Positions 1 through 9,390 of a DNA stretch of 64,000 nucleotides are shown in pieces (position 1 is the stretch's first letter; each line of letters begins with the position of its first letter). Under the pieces are notes generated by a model, which was not told the origin of the DNA, made no database searches, and saw nothing but the letters and a program-made list of their open reading frames with translations. The DNA is taken from positions 978,001-1,042,000 of the forward strand of contig NZ_CP106841.1 of NCBI RefSeq assembly GCF_027557445.1. The letters are read 5' to 3'. The translations under genes and the position numbers were made by a program. The stretch is from Paenalcaligenes faecalis (lineage in GTDB: Bacteria > Pseudomonadota > Gammaproteobacteria > Burkholderiales > Burkholderiaceae_B).

Positions 1-131
1 CCGTATTACAACGAAAAACCGAAGCAGCTTGATTTAGCTCAAGGCAGTCTGTGGCACAGGCTGTCTACACTCTATAGTTATCCTGGTTCTTGTTGTAATT
101 GACTCACATGGATCACTCGTAATAAAGGTCT
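1..131. other. Leader region before the desaturase gene
   Basis: No gene is visible. An 8-bp inverted repeat (ATTACAAC at 5-12, GTTGTAAT at 92-99) brackets most of the segment. A purine-rich AATAAAGG stretch lies just before the ATG at 132 and may serve as ribosome binding site. No convincing -35/-10 pair is seen; the upstream gene is outside the window. Confidence 0.3.
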
Positions 132-1340
132 ATGCAAAATATACTTACTTTTCTAGCCGACGGGCTCATGCAATGGTCATGGTGGCAGGTTTTACTGTTC
201 ACCCTGGCTGTTACTCACGTTACTATTATTTCGGTTACGTTGTTTTTACACCGCAGCCAAGCCCATCGTGGCTTAGATCTACACCCAGCGGTTATGCACT
301 TTTTCCGTTTCTGGCTGTGGTTAACAACTGGAATGATTACCAAAGAGTGGGTTGCGATTCATCGCAAACATCACGCTCGTTGTGAACGCGAAGGCGATCC
401 ACACTCTCCTGTGGTTTTTGGTTTGGGTATGGTGTTTTTCCGCGGAGCTGAACTCTACCGAGAAGAAGCCCAAAACGAGGAAACCCTCAAACGTTTCGGT
501 CACGGTACGCCAGATGACTGGATGGAACGCAATGTGTACTCCCGTCACAACTTCCTTGGCATTATGATTATGCTTGGTATTGATGTGGCGATGTTTGGTT
601 TGGTTGGTTTGGCTGTTTGGGCCGTACAAATGGCATGGATCCCCTTCTGGGCTGCAGGTGTGGTCAATGGTGTAGGGCATGCGATTGGTTATCGTAACTT
701 TGCTAGCCCTGATACCAGTACTAACGTATTCCCATGGGGTATTGTGATTGGTGGCGAAGAGCTACATAACAATCACCATGCTTACGGTACATCGGCTAAG
801 TTTTCTAGCAAATGGTACGAGTTTGATTTGGGTTGGCTATACATTAGTGTGCTGCGTTTTTTCAAATTAGCCCATGTAAAGAAAACGGCCCCTAAATTGC
901 GCTTAGCGCCCGAAAGCAAAGTGGCTAATGCTGATATTAGCTTAGATACGTTGCAGGGTATCATCACGCATCGCTATGAAATCTTAGCGCGTTACGCAGA
1001 TGTGATTCGTCAAACGGCCTCAGAGGAAATCTCTCGTTTGACTAATAAAGACGATCACAGCAAATTAACCTTGCTACAGCGCTGTGGTGATTGGATTGGT
1101 CGTGGTGATGAGGTCTTAGACGATCAAGAGCGTGCCCAGTTGCAAACAGTCTTAAATGACGAGGGTAAACTCTCTACCGTAGTGCAGATGCAAATAGAAC
1201 TTGCTCGTCTATGGGAAAGCTCCAGTGCCAGCAGCGAACAATTATTAGCTGATTTGCGTGCTTGGGTGCAACGTGCCCAACAAAGTGGCATCGATAGCCT
1301 AGAGCAATTTGCTCTGCGTCTACGTCGCTACGCCGCATGA
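132..1340 (+). CDS. Membrane fatty acid desaturase
   Basis: Di-iron membrane desaturase that introduces a double bond into acyl chains, probably to adjust membrane fluidity. The three family histidine boxes are visible: HRSQAH at residues 40-45, HRKHH at 77-81 and HNNHH at 212-216, with hydrophobic segments around residues 15-38, 55-70 and 142-180. This matches the acyl-CoA/acyl-lipid delta-9 type. The C-terminal part after about residue 250 is a hydrophilic helical extension of roughly 150 residues beyond the catalytic core, whose role is unknown. The stop overlaps the uvrD start (ATGA), so the two genes are probably co-transcribed although functionally unrelated. Substrate and regiospecificity cannot be read from the sequence. 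Confidence 0.85.
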   Translation: MQNILTFLADGLMQWSWWQVLLFTLAVTHVTIISVTLFLHRSQAHRGLDLHPAVMHFFRFWLWLTTGMITKEWVAIHRKHHARCEREGDPHSPVVFGLGMVFFRGAELYREEAQNEETLKRFGHGTPDDWMERNVYSRHNFLGIMIMLGIDVAMFGLVGLAVWAVQMAWIPFWAAGVVNGVGHAIGYRNFASPDTSTNVFPWGIVIGGEELHNNHHAYGTSAKFSSKWYEFDLGWLYISVLRFFKLAHVKKTAPKLRLAPESKVANADISLDTLQGIITHRYEILARYADVIRQTASEEISRLTNKDDHSKLTLLQRCGDWIGRGDEVLDDQERAQLQTVLNDEGKLSTVVQMQIELARLWESSSASSEQLLADLRAWVQRAQQSGIDSLEQFALRLRRYAA

Positions 1341-3622
1341 TTCATAGTTTAAACCCTCAGCAACAACAAGCCGTTACCCAACCCGCCCAACATACGCTTA
1401 TTTTAGCGGGGGCGGGAAGTGGCAAGACCCGAGTCTTAACGACTCGGATGGCTTGGCTCATGCAGCATGGTGTTAGCCCCTACTCGTTAATGGCAGTCAC
1501 CTTTACTAATAAAGCCGCGCGCGAAATGCTGACGCGGCTTAATGCGTTATTGCCCATTGATACGCGTGGTATGTGGGTAGGTACATTCCACGGGTTATGT
1601 AATCGGCTATTGCGCCTACATCATCAAGATGCGGGCTTAGTTCAAAGCTTTCAGATTTTGGACAGTGCGGATCAATTAGCTTCTGTACGTCGATTGATTA
1701 AAGGCAATGGGATTGATGACGAAAAGTACCCTCCTCGTGATGTACAGCGTTTTATCAATGCTCAAAAAGAAAAGGGCATACGTCCGGCCCTAGTAGAGGC
1801 ATATGATCCCCATACACGTCGCTTAGCTGAAATATACGAACTATATCAGGTGCAGTGCGAACGTGAAGGGGTGGTTGACTTTGCTGAACTCCTTTTGCGA
1901 GCCTATGAGCTTTTGCAAAATAATATTCCTATACGCCAACATTATCAGCAGCGTTTTGCTCATATTTTAATAGATGAGTTTCAAGATACAAATCCTTTGC
2001 AATATGCGTGGTTGACCCTGTTAGGCGGGCAGCAAGCGCAGTTGTTTGCAGTAGGGGATGATGATCAATCTATTTATGCTTTTCGTGGGGCCGACATTAG
2101 CAACATGAAAAGTTTTGAGCGAGATTACGCTAAGGGTAATGTCGTTCGACTTGAGCAAAACTATAGATCATGTGGGCATATCTTGGATGCGGCTAATGCC
2201 TTAATTTCCAATAACTCAGATCGCTTAGGTAAAAAATTATGGACGGATGCGGGGCAGGGTGAAAGTATCCGGATCGTTGAGAAGGCTTCCGATGCCTTAG
2301 AAGGGCAATGGGTTGTAGAGGAAATAAAAGCACTAATTAATGATGGCTTTCCTCATGATGAAATTGCCGTGTTGTATCGCAGTAATGCACAGTCTAGGGT
2401 GCTAGAGCATCATTTGTTTAGCTCAGGTGTGCCGTACAAGGTGTACGGTGGACAGCGATTCTTTGAGCGCCAAGAAATTAAGCATGTATTGGCTTACTTG
2501 CGGCTAATTGATAATCCTAATGATGATACCTCGTGGTTGCGGGTGGTGAATTTCCCTACCCGAGGGATTGGGGCGCGTTCTCTAGAGCAATTAGGTGATT
2601 TTTCTAAGCAGTATAACTGCAGCTTATATAGGGCTGTGCCTTATATGACGGGCCGGGCCGGAACGAATTTAGCTAAGTTTGTCGCCTTAATAAATCAACT
2701 TGCGGCGCAGGCACAGATGTTATCACTGCCAGAGCTGATTGAGCAGGTTGTGCATGACAGTGGCATCCTTGAGCATTATAAATCTGACCGTGAGGGTGCC
2801 GAGCGCTTGGAAAACTTACAAGAACTCGTGAATGCGGCGATGGTTTTTGTAACAGAAGAGGGCTTGCTTGATGAGGTTGCAGGACGTATTCCGGTCACGA
2901 CAGAGCCGCAAGCTATTGATGATAATGGTAATGCGGTTTTGGCTGCCATGTCCCCGCTAGGCGCCTTTTTGACGCATGCCTCATTAGAGGCGGGAGATAA
3001 TCAGGCGCAGGCGGGTCAGGCCGCTGTGCAGCTGATGACTATTCATGCGGCGAAAGGACTTGAGTTTGATGCGGTATTTATTACTGGGCTCGAAGAGGGC
3101 CTGTTTCCTCATGAAAACAGTCTGGCAGAGCTAAACGGCTTAGAAGAAGAGCGTCGATTGATGTATGTGGCATTAACCCGTGGTCGTAAACGCGTGTATG
3201 TGACGTTGGCGCAAAGCCGTATGTTGCATGGTAAAACTCGTTATGCGACACGCTCTCGTTTTCTTGATGAGCTTCCAGACGAAAACCTTAAGTGGCTTAC
3301 ACCTCGTAATGCGGCTCCAGTGGTAGCTAGCTCATGGAGCGGTGGCTTTGGGCGTGGCGGTTCCTCTTCGTGGGATAAGGCGCGCGAAACGTATGGTGGC
3401 CCAGGAGGTATGGCCTCTACAGTAGCCAAGAGTGGGTTAATTGTGGGTGATCAGCATTTTCGAGTGGGTCAGGGGGTGCGGCATGCTAAGTTTGGTGATG
3501 GCACCGTCTTGACGTTAAGCGGAAGTGGTAATGAGGCTCAGGCGCAAATTCATTTCCGAGAGGCGGGGACAAAAACCTTAGCTTTGGGAATCGCAAAGTT
3601 AGACATTATTGTGGGTGGTTAA
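1337..3622 (+). CDS. uvrD: ATP-dependent 3'-5' DNA helicase UvrD/PcrA type
   Basis: Superfamily 1A helicase that removes excised oligonucleotides in nucleotide excision repair and unwinds nicked DNA in mismatch repair. Walker A AGAGSGKT is at residues 24-31, the Q-motif region NPQQQQAV at 6-13, motif II DEFQD at 213-217, followed by motif III (GDDDQSIYAFRGA) and a motif VI region with VALTRGRKR. The 761 residues exceed E. coli UvrD (720). The Gly/Ser-rich linker at about 670-700 precedes a C-terminal Tudor-like domain (FRVGQGVRHAKFGDGTV), as in UvrD/PcrA, which contacts RNA polymerase in known members. It starts by ATGA overlap with the desaturase gene. UvrB is encoded about 13 kb away in this window. 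Confidence 0.93.
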   Translation: MIHSLNPQQQQAVTQPAQHTLILAGAGSGKTRVLTTRMAWLMQHGVSPYSLMAVTFTNKAAREMLTRLNALLPIDTRGMWVGTFHGLCNRLLRLHHQDAGLVQSFQILDSADQLASVRRLIKGNGIDDEKYPPRDVQRFINAQKEKGIRPALVEAYDPHTRRLAEIYELYQVQCEREGVVDFAELLLRAYELLQNNIPIRQHYQQRFAHILIDEFQDTNPLQYAWLTLLGGQQAQLFAVGDDDQSIYAFRGADISNMKSFERDYAKGNVVRLEQNYRSCGHILDAANALISNNSDRLGKKLWTDAGQGESIRIVEKASDALEGQWVVEEIKALINDGFPHDEIAVLYRSNAQSRVLEHHLFSSGVPYKVYGGQRFFERQEIKHVLAYLRLIDNPNDDTSWLRVVNFPTRGIGARSLEQLGDFSKQYNCSLYRAVPYMTGRAGTNLAKFVALINQLAAQAQMLSLPELIEQVVHDSGILEHYKSDREGAERLENLQELVNAAMVFVTEEGLLDEVAGRIPVTTEPQAIDDNGNAVLAAMSPLGAFLTHASLEAGDNQAQAGQAAVQLMTIHAAKGLEFDAVFITGLEEGLFPHENSLAELNGLEEERRLMYVALTRGRKRVYVTLAQSRMLHGKTRYATRSRFLDELPDENLKWLTPRNAAPVVASSWSGGFGRGGSSSWDKARETYGGPGGMASTVAKSGLIVGDQHFRVGQGVRHAKFGDGTVLTLSGSGNEAQAQIHFREAGTKTLALGIAKLDIIVGG

Positions 3623-3645
3623 TTAGCTACCTATTTTGCAGATAG

Positions 3646-3689
3646 AAAAAGACTGAATTCAGAGCTATGACGGATTCAGTCTTTTTTTT
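3646..3689 (+). terminator. Rho-independent terminator after uvrD
   Basis: The arms AAAAAGACTGAAT and ATTCAGTCTTTTT form a strong stem with a loop of about 15 bases, ending in eight or more T residues. The A-run on the other side suggests it also works for the converging yheS gene, whose stop is at 3699. Confidence 0.85.
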
Positions 3690-3698
3690 GAGTATGAT

Positions 3699-5639
3699 TT
3701 AATCTACCTTATGAGTAGCTTCGATTTCTTCGATTTCGCTTTGAAGTAGTAGCCAGTTTTCTTCCTTGTCCTCGATGCTTTTACTTAGTTCACCGTGTTC
3801 GGCTAATAGGCCGGGGCGCTGATCTTTATATGTATCACTATAAAAGTCGGGATCTGCGATAAGCGTATCAAGTTCGTTCAGGCGTAGGCGTTGTTGATCT
3901 ATTTGCTTTTCTAGCTGATCAATCTTTTTTTCTAATGGTTTGCGTAGCAAAGCGGTTTTTTGACGGGCTTCGGCTTCTAGGCGACGTTGTGTGCGTCTAT
4001 CTACGATGGGTTCATTGGAGTTGATCGTGGCATTTTCGGCGCGTTGGCTACTGCGCTGCGCTGAGGCTCTAGCAAGCAGCCAGTCGCGATAGTCTTCTAA
4101 GTCACCATCAAACTCAGAGACGACGCCATCCGCCACAATCCAAAAATTATCTACGGTGGAGCGCAGTAGTTGACGGTCATGGGAGACGACTAGGACGCTG
4201 CCTTCGTATTCGGCTAAGGCGGCGGCTAAGGCTTCTCGGGTCTCTACGTCTAAGTGGTTAGTTGGCTCATCAAGTAAAAGTAAATTTGGTTTGTGCCAAA
4301 CAATCAGCGCTAAGGCTAGACGTGCCTTTTCGCCTCCAGAAAATCCGGTAGTGGTGTTAGTGGCCATGTCGTCACTGAAACCGAAGCGTCCTAAGTAATT
4401 ACGTAGTTCTTGTTCACGAATTTCTGGCGCTATACGTTGTAGGTGCTGAATCGGGCTTAGGGTAGCCTCAATCATGTCAAGCTGGTGCTGAGCAAAGTAG
4501 CCTATTTCTAATCGAGCAGAAGGAAGTAGCTGCCCCGATAATGGCTGAATTTCATTAGCCAGTGTTTTAATTAAGGTACTTTTACCTGCGCCGTTCATGC
4601 CTAAAATACCAATGCGACTGCCGCTGCGTACATCTACATTGACATTTTTTAGGATCACGCGAGCTTCGGGTTGACGGTAGCCCAGATCTGTTTCGTTAAG
4701 ACGTAACAGTGGATCAGGCATTTGGTCGGGGGTAGGCAGGGTGAATTGTATGGAGCCGTCTAAGCGTACAGGAGCTAACTCTTGCATCTTGGCAAGCGCT
4801 TTTACGCGGCTTTGAGCTTGTTTGGCTTTGGTTGCTTTAGCTTTAAATCGATCAATAAAGCTTTGTAGATGAGCTACTTCGCGTTGTTGTTTTTCCCATG
4901 CAAGTTGATCTTGACGCAGACGTTCAGCCCGTTGACCTAAAAATCCACTGTAGTTACCGCGATATTTAAAGAGTTGCTGCTGCTCAAAATGTAAAATATG
5001 AGTGGCTGTTGCATCCAGAAACTCGGTATCGTGTGAAATGATTAAGACCGTGCCCGGGTAGGTTTGTAACCACCGCTCAAGCCAAAGCATCGCGTCCAAA
5101 TCCAAATGGTTTGTCGGCTCGTCCAATAGTAGTAGATCGGAAGGAGCCATTAAGGCTCGAGCAAGGGCTAAGCGCATTTGCCAACCCCCAGAGAATTGTC
5201 CAACAGGCAGCATCCATTGATCAGGTTTAAAGCCTAGTCCAGCTAAAAGTTGCTCTGCTCTAGAGGGGGCCGTCCAAGCGTCCGCTTCGATGAGGGCGGA
5301 TTCTAGTACAGCAATCTGCTCGCCATTTTCATCGTCTGTTAGGGTCCGTTCGTGCTGTAATTGGCGTAATTGAGTGTCACCATCAATCACGAACTCTCGG
5401 GCGGGGCGATCGCGGTCAGTGATTTCTTGTTCTACACTCGCTAAACGCCAGCTACTGGGAATATCTAGAGAACCGCTATCGGCATCAATGTATTGCTGGA
5501 TAAGGGCAAATAAACTGGTTTTGCCGGCTCCATTTCGACCTACTATACCAACCCGTTCTTTGGGATTAATCACAAAGTTAGTGTCTTGGAGTAGAACTTT
5601 AACGCCACGGCGTAAACCTAGGTTGGTTGCACGAATCAC
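3699..5639 (-). CDS. yheS: ABC-F ATPase, YheS type
   Basis: Soluble ABC-F protein with two ATPase cassettes and no membrane domain; such proteins bind the ribosomal E site and modulate translation. First Walker A GRNGAGKT at residues 34-41, signature SGGWQMRLALARAL, Walker B LLLLDEPTNHLD; second Walker A GMNGAGKS near residue 345, signature SGGEKARLALAL and again LLLLDEPTNHLD. A basic linker lies between the cassettes (FKAKATKAKQAQSRVKAL) and a charged coiled-coil tail occupies the last about 100 residues. Length (646) and order fit E. coli YheS (637) better than EttA or Uup. It lies 42 bases downstream of prmB on the same strand. Confidence 0.85.
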   Translation of the reverse strand: MIRATNLGLRRGVKVLLQDTNFVINPKERVGIVGRNGAGKTSLFALIQQYIDADSGSLDIPSSWRLASVEQEITDRDRPAREFVIDGDTQLRQLQHERTLTDDENGEQIAVLESALIEADAWTAPSRAEQLLAGLGFKPDQWMLPVGQFSGGWQMRLALARALMAPSDLLLLDEPTNHLDLDAMLWLERWLQTYPGTVLIISHDTEFLDATATHILHFEQQQLFKYRGNYSGFLGQRAERLRQDQLAWEKQQREVAHLQSFIDRFKAKATKAKQAQSRVKALAKMQELAPVRLDGSIQFTLPTPDQMPDPLLRLNETDLGYRQPEARVILKNVNVDVRSGSRIGILGMNGAGKSTLIKTLANEIQPLSGQLLPSARLEIGYFAQHQLDMIEATLSPIQHLQRIAPEIREQELRNYLGRFGFSDDMATNTTTGFSGGEKARLALALIVWHKPNLLLLDEPTNHLDVETREALAAALAEYEGSVLVVSHDRQLLRSTVDNFWIVADGVVSEFDGDLEDYRDWLLARASAQRSSQRAENATINSNEPIVDRRTQRRLEAEARQKTALLRKPLEKKIDQLEKQIDQQRLRLNELDTLIADPDFYSDTYKDQRPGLLAEHGELSKSIEDKEENWLLLQSEIEEIEATHKVD

Positions 5640-5681
5640 TGATATTCCCTTCAGATGGTAAACGAAAAATGAAATCGATTT

Positions 5682-6599
5682 TTAGCGATTGAGGAGCTGC
5701 TCTTTGTGTAGCAGTAAAATTTGATCATCAGCGGTTTCAGTGCTGAGCCAAATAGGTTCAAGCTCTGGAAACGCGGTACAAAAATGATCATATTCATTGC
5801 CAATTTCAAGAATGAGTATGCCATTGTCATTAAGGTGATCTGCGGCTTGAGCTAGGATTGTGCGAACTAAATCCATGCCATCCTCTCCGCCCGCTAAAGC
5901 TAAACGAGGCTCATGTTTATATTCAGCGGGTAGGGCTTGCATAGAGTCTTCGTTGACGTAAGGAGGGTTTGAGATAATGATGTCGTACTTTTTATCAGAA
6001 ACGGCGCTGTATAAATCGCTATTTAATGCGCATACTCGATCTTCTAAACCGTAATCTTCAATATTTTGCTTGGCTATAGCTAAAGCAGCCGCTGAGATAT
6101 CTACCCCGTCAACCGTTGCATTAGGAAAGGTAAGGGCCGCTAAAATGGCAAGGCAACCAGAGCCAGTGCAAACATCTAAGACGGACTCAATACGACTTGG
6201 GTCTTCAATCCATGGTGCGAGTTGAGTGCTGAGTAATTCGGATATTGGAGAGCGTGGCACAATGCAATCAGGACTAACTTTAAAGCGTAGACCTTGTAGC
6301 CAAGCCTCACCGGTCAAATAGGCGGCGGGTAGACGCTCTTCGCAACGACGTTGGATGAGTTGCACAAAATGTAGGCGTTCAGATTGTGTGGTACCAGCAT
6401 CTAAAAAAGGCTCTAATCGATCCAGAGGTAGGTTTAGACTATGTAGCAAGAGATAAATGGCTTCATCCCACGCATTGTCACTACCGTGACCAAACTGTAA
6501 TTGATGGCGTTCAAATTGGCTGATAGCCCAGCGAAGTAAGTCACGTAATGTGCGTAGTTCTTGGGCGGCTTCTGTGTAAGCAGAGGGTAGGGTAGGCAC
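5682..6599 (-). CDS. prmB: Ribosomal protein uL3 glutamine N5-methyltransferase
   Basis: SAM-dependent enzyme that methylates a glutamine of ribosomal protein uL3 during 50S assembly. Rossmann motif I is VLDVCTGSGCLAI around residue 141 and the catalytic NPPY motif is at about 213 (IISNPPYVNEDS), the signature of the HemK/PrmA/PrmB glutamine methyltransferases. The Asn-Asp-Ser form NPPYVNEDSM and the N-terminal helical domain with a long LHSLNLPLDRLEPFLDA stretch point to PrmB rather than PrmC, which in addition normally neighbours prfA. It heads a two-gene unit with yheS. Confidence 0.88.
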   Translation of the reverse strand: MPTLPSAYTEAAQELRTLRDLLRWAISQFERHQLQFGHGSDNAWDEAIYLLLHSLNLPLDRLEPFLDAGTTQSERLHFVQLIQRRCEERLPAAYLTGEAWLQGLRFKVSPDCIVPRSPISELLSTQLAPWIEDPSRIESVLDVCTGSGCLAILAALTFPNATVDGVDISAAALAIAKQNIEDYGLEDRVCALNSDLYSAVSDKKYDIIISNPPYVNEDSMQALPAEYKHEPRLALAGGEDGMDLVRTILAQAADHLNDNGILILEIGNEYDHFCTAFPELEPIWLSTETADDQILLLHKEQLLNR

Positions 6600-6702
6600 G
6601 CGTATAGTCCTAATTATAAAAGAGAATCGGCTGTATTTTACTCGTATACGCCTTTTAAAGTAAGGTGCGCTATAAGGGGGGACTGCGAATCGAGTAGACG
6701 TG

Positions 6703-6753
6703 AAAAAGCCGTTGAATTTGCTAGGTTTTGATCCTAGAAACTCAACGGCTTTT
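6703..6753 (-). terminator. Terminator downstream of tRNA-Leu
   Basis: The arms AAAAGCCGTTGA (from 6704) and TCAACGGCTTTT (6742-6753) pair, and inside them CTAGG and CCTAG (6721-6736) form a second stem. Flanking A and T runs let it work in both directions: for the tRNA on the minus strand and against read-through from the plus strand. Confidence 0.8.
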
Positions 6754-6759
6754 AATATT

Positions 6760-6844
6760 TGGTGCGAATGGAGAGACTCGAACTCTCACACCTCTCGGCG
6801 CCAGAACCTAAATCTGGTGCGTCTACCAATTCCGCCACATTCGC
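6760..6844 (-). tRNA. tRNA-Leu (anticodon UAG)
   Basis: Reading the minus strand gives an 85-nt class II tRNA: acceptor GCGAATG pairing with CATTCGC, D-arm with GGTAGACGC, anticodon stem CCAGA/TCTGG with loop TTTAGGT (anticodon TAG, codon CUA), a short variable arm, the T-arm GTTCGAGTC and a genomically encoded CCA. Its own promoter and terminator flank it, so it is a single-gene unit. Confidence 0.95.
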
Positions 6845-6857
6845 ATTTAAAGATGTA

Positions 6858-6886
6858 ATTCTAATGCAAAAAAATTAATTTGTAAA
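6858..6886 (-). promoter_or_regulatory. Sigma-70 promoter for tRNA-Leu
   Basis: On the minus strand a -35 box TTTACA (6881-6886) and a -10 box TAGAAT (6858-6863) are separated by exactly 17 bases, with the tRNA 5' end 14 bases further on. Both boxes are close to consensus. Confidence 0.75.
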
Positions 6887-7325
6887 GTCTTTTGCATTTT
6901 TTTGCTGCTGTCTGCTGCTCTGTGAGCTAAGCTGATTTGCTGCAAAAAAGCTATATTAGCCTGAGCAAATAATTTTGTCTAGTCTTTTTTTGAGAAAAAA
7001 TAATTATTTGCTAAAAAGCTTGTTTTTTAATCTTCTAGCCCCACGTAGGATAGTACGAGCTGATTGAGACGGCTCGTAATCCCATGTACTCTTATAAGAT
7101 ATACGCTGTGGTCTGAGTGGTTGAACTTTATAGAAGTTGACCGTGGGCTAACTGAAAAATCCCCATAATGCGGTGATGAATGGTATAAATAGCGTCTTAT
7201 ACGTCAAATTTCTACACGTATTTGTCGGGTTTCACTGTAAATAAAGGCTTAATTGGTTATTATTTGCATTGTTTTCCGGTAAAATATGTATTTTTTGTTA
7301 AACCACTTATTTATATAGGTCTCTA
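6887..7325. other. AT-rich gap between tRNA-Leu and tig
   Basis: No open reading frame of note lies here. The sequence is clearly more AT-rich than the neighbouring genes and has several A/T runs (6965-7030 in particular). The tig promoter must lie here; TAAAAT at 7280-7285 is a possible -10 box, but no -35 box at a good distance is visible. No ribosome binding site stronger than AGGTCT is present directly before the tig ATG. Confidence 0.35.
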
Positions 7326-8633
7326 ATGCAGCCCGAGGTTGAAATTCTGTCCGGTTTGGAGCGCCGAATCGATGTAGCCGTATCCACGGCCGAAATCGAA
7401 AAAGAAGTCCAGGCACAACTTACACGTGTGGCGCGTACAGCCAAGATCCAGGGTTTTCGCCCCGGAAAGGCTCCTCTATCTATGGTAGAGCGTAGCCATG
7501 GCCCAAGTATCCGCTACGAAGCCATTAACAATGAGCTTGGTAAAGCATTAGACAGTGCTCTAGAGCAAAGCGGCTTACGTGTAGCTGGTGTTCCTTCTAT
7601 CGAAGGCAAAGAAGATGCCCCCGAAGGAACCATGGTGTTTACTGCGACTTTCGAGGTGTATCCCGAAATCACACTGCCTAACTTAACAGAGCTAGAGATT
7701 ACTCGTAGCAATGTGACAGTAGGTGACGCTGAGGTTGAGCGCACTATTGATATCTTACGTAAGCAACGTGCTAACTACGAAGCTCGCGAAGACCGTGCTG
7801 CTCAAGACGATGATCGCGTAACACTAGACTTTAAAGGCACAATTGATGGTGTCGCGTTTGATGGCGGCTCAGCCGAAGGCTTTAGCTTTGTGCTTGGCCA
7901 AGGTCGCATGTTGCCAGAATTCGAGGCAGCCACAACAGGCATGAAAGCTGGCGAAGAGAAAACATTCCCGCTAGATTTTCCGGCTGATTACGGTGGAGCC
8001 GAAGTTGCAGGTAAAACAGCTGAGTTTGCAATTAAAGTAACCGAAGTGGCTGAGCCTGTATTGCCAGAGCTTAACGATGAGTTCGCTAAAGAGCTAGGTC
8101 AAGCCGAAGGTGATATCAAAGCACTATTAGCTGATGTACGTGCCAACATTGAGCGTGAAGCCAAAGCTCGCGTACAGGCTCGCACTAAAGCGAACGTGAT
8201 GGATGCTATTTTAGCGGCATCTGAGTTCGATATCCCTAAAGCCTTAGTTGAAAACGAAATCAAAAATCGTATCGCGATGGCTCGTCAGGAACTTAAACAG
8301 CGTGGTCTGCCTAATGCAGATGACATGCCTATTCCTGAAGACGTATTCCAAGACGAAGCTGAGCGTCGCGTACGCTTAGGCTTATTGTTGTCCGAATTGG
8401 TCGAAAAAGCTGAATTGAAAGCCACACCTGAGCAGGTTCGTGCTCGTATTGAAGAGTTCGCTCAAAACTACGAACAGCCTGAGCAAGTAATCAGCTACTA
8501 CTTATCTGATGCTCAGCGTCGCGCTGAAATCGAAGCCATTGTGCTAGAAGACAATGTGGTTGATCACATTGTTTCCCAAGCTAAGGTTTCTGATGAAGAC
8601 GTCGAATTTGAGCAATTAATGGGAAATAACTAA
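7326..8633 (+). CDS. tig: Trigger factor chaperone
   Basis: Ribosome-associated chaperone and peptidyl-prolyl isomerase that receives nascent chains at the tunnel exit. The N-terminal ribosome-binding domain carries the signature GFRPGKAP (residues 45-52; family GFRxGKxP), the FKBP-like PPIase domain follows from about residue 150 ([19 protein letters not shown]), and the long helical C-terminal cradle fills the rest. The length of 435 residues is typical. The stop overlaps the clpP start (TAATG), placing a chaperone and the Clp protease in one unit, the usual order in proteobacteria. Confidence 0.96.
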   Translation: MQPEVEILSGLERRIDVAVSTAEIEKEVQAQLTRVARTAKIQGFRPGKAPLSMVERSHGPSIRYEAINNELGKALDSALEQSGLRVAGVPSIEGKEDAPEGTMVFTATFEVYPEITLPNLTELEITRSNVTVGDAEVERTIDILRKQRANYEAREDRAAQDDDRVTLDFKGTIDGVAFDGGSAEGFSFVLGQGRMLPEFEAATTGMKAGEEKTFPLDFPADYGGAEVAGKTAEFAIKVTEVAEPVLPELNDEFAKELGQAEGDIKALLADVRANIEREAKARVQARTKANVMDAILAASEFDIPKALVENEIKNRIAMARQELKQRGLPNADDMPIPEDVFQDEAERRVRLGLLLSELVEKAELKATPEQVRARIEEFAQNYEQPEQVISYYLSDAQRRAEIEAIVLEDNVVDHIVSQAKVSDEDVEFEQLMGNN

Positions 8634-9292
8634 TGTCGTCTCGTTTTATCGACTTCTATGCCTCTATGCACGGTGGCCAGTCAGTAACCCCTACGGGTTT
8701 AGGCTATGTTCCTATCGTGGTTGAGCAGTCTGGCCGCGGAGAGCGCTCGTATGATATTTATTCACGCTTATTGCGTGAGCGCATTATCTTTTTGGTTGGG
8801 CCGGTAAATGATCACTCTGCTAACTTAATTGTGGCGCAGTTATTATTCCTAGAGTCGGAAAATCTAGATAAAGATATCTCGCTCTACATCAACTCGCCTG
8901 GCGGGTCGGTGTATGCGGGTATGGCTATCTATGACACGATGCAGTTTGTTAAGCCCGAAGTCTCTACGTTATGTACCGGTATGGCTGCTAGCATGGGTGC
9001 ATTTTTATTGGCCGCAGGCCAAAAAGATAAGCGCTTTGCTTTGCCTAACTCGCGTATTATGATCCACCAGCCTTCGGGTGGGGCCCAAGGTCAGGCGTCG
9101 GATATTCAGATTCAGGCTCAAGAAATCTTAAGCCTACGTGAACGACTCAATCGTATTTTGGCTAAAAACACAGGCCAGACGTTTGATCAAATCGGTTTGG
9201 ATACCGAGCGTGACCGCTTTATGGACGCCGATGAGGCCGTGGTGTATGGCCTCATTGACAAAGTCCTGATGCATCGCTCAGACGATATTTAA
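8633..9292 (+). CDS. clpP: ATP-dependent Clp protease proteolytic subunit
   Basis: Serine peptidase forming the 14-subunit barrel fed by ClpX. The catalytic Ser120 (AASMGAF) and His145 (MIHQPSGG) are in place, and the third residue of the triad is the Asp in the [15 protein letters not shown] region. The N-terminal propeptide-like stretch before residue 20 is similar to E. coli ClpP. The 219 residues are normal. It overlaps tig by one base and precedes clpX, which is separated by about 100 bases containing a hairpin. Confidence 0.96.
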   Translation: MSSRFIDFYASMHGGQSVTPTGLGYVPIVVEQSGRGERSYDIYSRLLRERIIFLVGPVNDHSANLIVAQLLFLESENLDKDISLYINSPGGSVYAGMAIYDTMQFVKPEVSTLCTGMAASMGAFLLAAGQKDKRFALPNSRIMIHQPSGGAQGQASDIQIQAQEILSLRERLNRILAKNTGQTFDQIGLDTERDRFMDADEAVVYGLIDKVLMHRSDDI

Positions 9293-9299
9293 AGGTGTT

Positions 9300-9336
9300 G
9301 CAACAGAAAAAGGGGGGATTACTCCCTTTCTGTTGC
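9300..9336 (+). other. Hairpin between clpP and clpX
   Basis: GCAACAGAAA and TTTCTGTTGC pair to a 10-bp stem with further G/C pairing (GGG with CCC) in the middle. No T-run follows, so it is unlikely to be a full terminator; mRNA stabilisation, processing or attenuation of clpX relative to clpP is possible. A similar hairpin precedes lon. Confidence 0.55.
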
Positions 9337-9390
9337 ATACCTCGTTTGCCATTTGCGGCGTGCCGCACCTTTACTTGACTGTATATATTT

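Noticed and set aside
321..680. Minus-strand frame inside the desaturase gene
   Set aside because: It is antisense to a gene with all three histidine boxes and has no family features.
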